64,000 nucleotides of DNA from Pedobacter mendelii (GTDB lineage: Bacteria; Bacteroidota; Bacteroidia; Sphingobacteriales; Sphingobacteriaceae): the NCBI RefSeq assembly GCF_014635725.1, contig NZ_BMDJ01000001.1, forward strand, positions 705,111-769,110, in the 5' to 3' direction. Of the stretch, positions 63,927 through 64,000 are shown one piece after another (within the stretch, counting starts at the first letter, position 1; every line of letters begins with the position of its first letter). The notes under the pieces are model-generated. The model ran no database searches and had not been told where the DNA came from. It worked only from the letters and a program-made list of their open reading frames with translations. Made by a program: the position numbers and the translations under genes.

Positions 63927-64000
63927 TTTGGCACCGACCTACTCTCCCACGTGTTACCGCAGTACCATCGGCTCTGGTGGGCTTAACTTCTCTGTTCGGA
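63927..64000 (-). rRNA. rrf: 5S ribosomal RNA, 3' part (runs off window)
   Basis: The reverse complement contains the conserved 5S words ccgaacagagaagttaagcc, gatggtactgcgg and gtgggagagtaggtcgg, ending in tgccaaa. These are typical of Bacteroidota 5S RNA. The 5' end and the rest of the rRNA operon lie beyond the window. Confidence 0.95.

Overview
The window looks like chromosomal DNA from a member of the Bacteroidota, most likely Sphingobacteriaceae close to Pedobacter. The evidence is its AT-rich composition, promoters of the TAnnTTTG type, several SusC/TonB-type receptors with carboxypeptidase-like N-terminal domains, DUF4097 adhesin-like proteins beside ECF sigma factors, a PnuC/TonB-receptor/TPP-riboswitch thiamine locus, and a 5S rRNA at the right edge. 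Genus is an inference; no 16S sequence is present.

Layout. 1-2.1 kb: a partial MFS transporter, a bestrophin-like channel and TerC. 2.1-5.3 kb: ECF sigma factor, membrane anti-sigma candidate, DUF4097 protein and a TlpA-like thioredoxin, all on the minus strand. 5.5-6.7 kb: an NTF2-fold protein and a HigBA toxin-antitoxin pair. 6.8-15.5 kb: aspS, a YtxH/holin-like envelope group, an AI-2E-type transporter, a sigma-54 response regulator, enoyl-CoA hydratase with a stand-alone B12-binding protein, and glnS. 15.6-24.4 kb: amidase, M49-type zinc hydrolase, outer-membrane receptor, and a carB lacking the C-terminal allosteric domain. 25-31.5 kb: thiamine salvage locus (structured leader RNA, pnuC, NadR-like kinase, TPP riboswitch, TonB receptor, thiE, TPK-like protein, GNAT). 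31.6-45.8 kb: peptidases (M28, M61, M14, PepT, rhomboid), a DUF4407 protein, rhodanese, dipeptide epimerase and aldose epimerase. 46.1-49.2 kb: a second sigma/anti-sigma/DUF4097 module parallel to the first.

49.4-63.9 kb is the accessory part. It holds an unknown membrane protein, a tiny secreted Pro-Gly-Asp peptide next to a lipoprotein-type TPR histidine kinase and its response regulator, and an array of thirteen 21-bp units with no indel. It also holds a frameshifted HsdR-N-like gene and a DUF6232 remnant that share a conserved promoter palindrome. The tight operon 55547-62342 encodes a DUF4407 protein, a second protein of the same membrane architecture, a J-domain/transglutaminase-like membrane protein, further small membrane or secreted proteins (two interrupted by an in-frame TAA) and a secreted nuclease. 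This operon is the best candidate for an undescribed system.

Intergenic regions carry two families of MITE-like elements with terminal inverted repeats and other dispersed repeats. A purine-rich dispersed repeat also appears to have expanded inside the TPP riboswitch.
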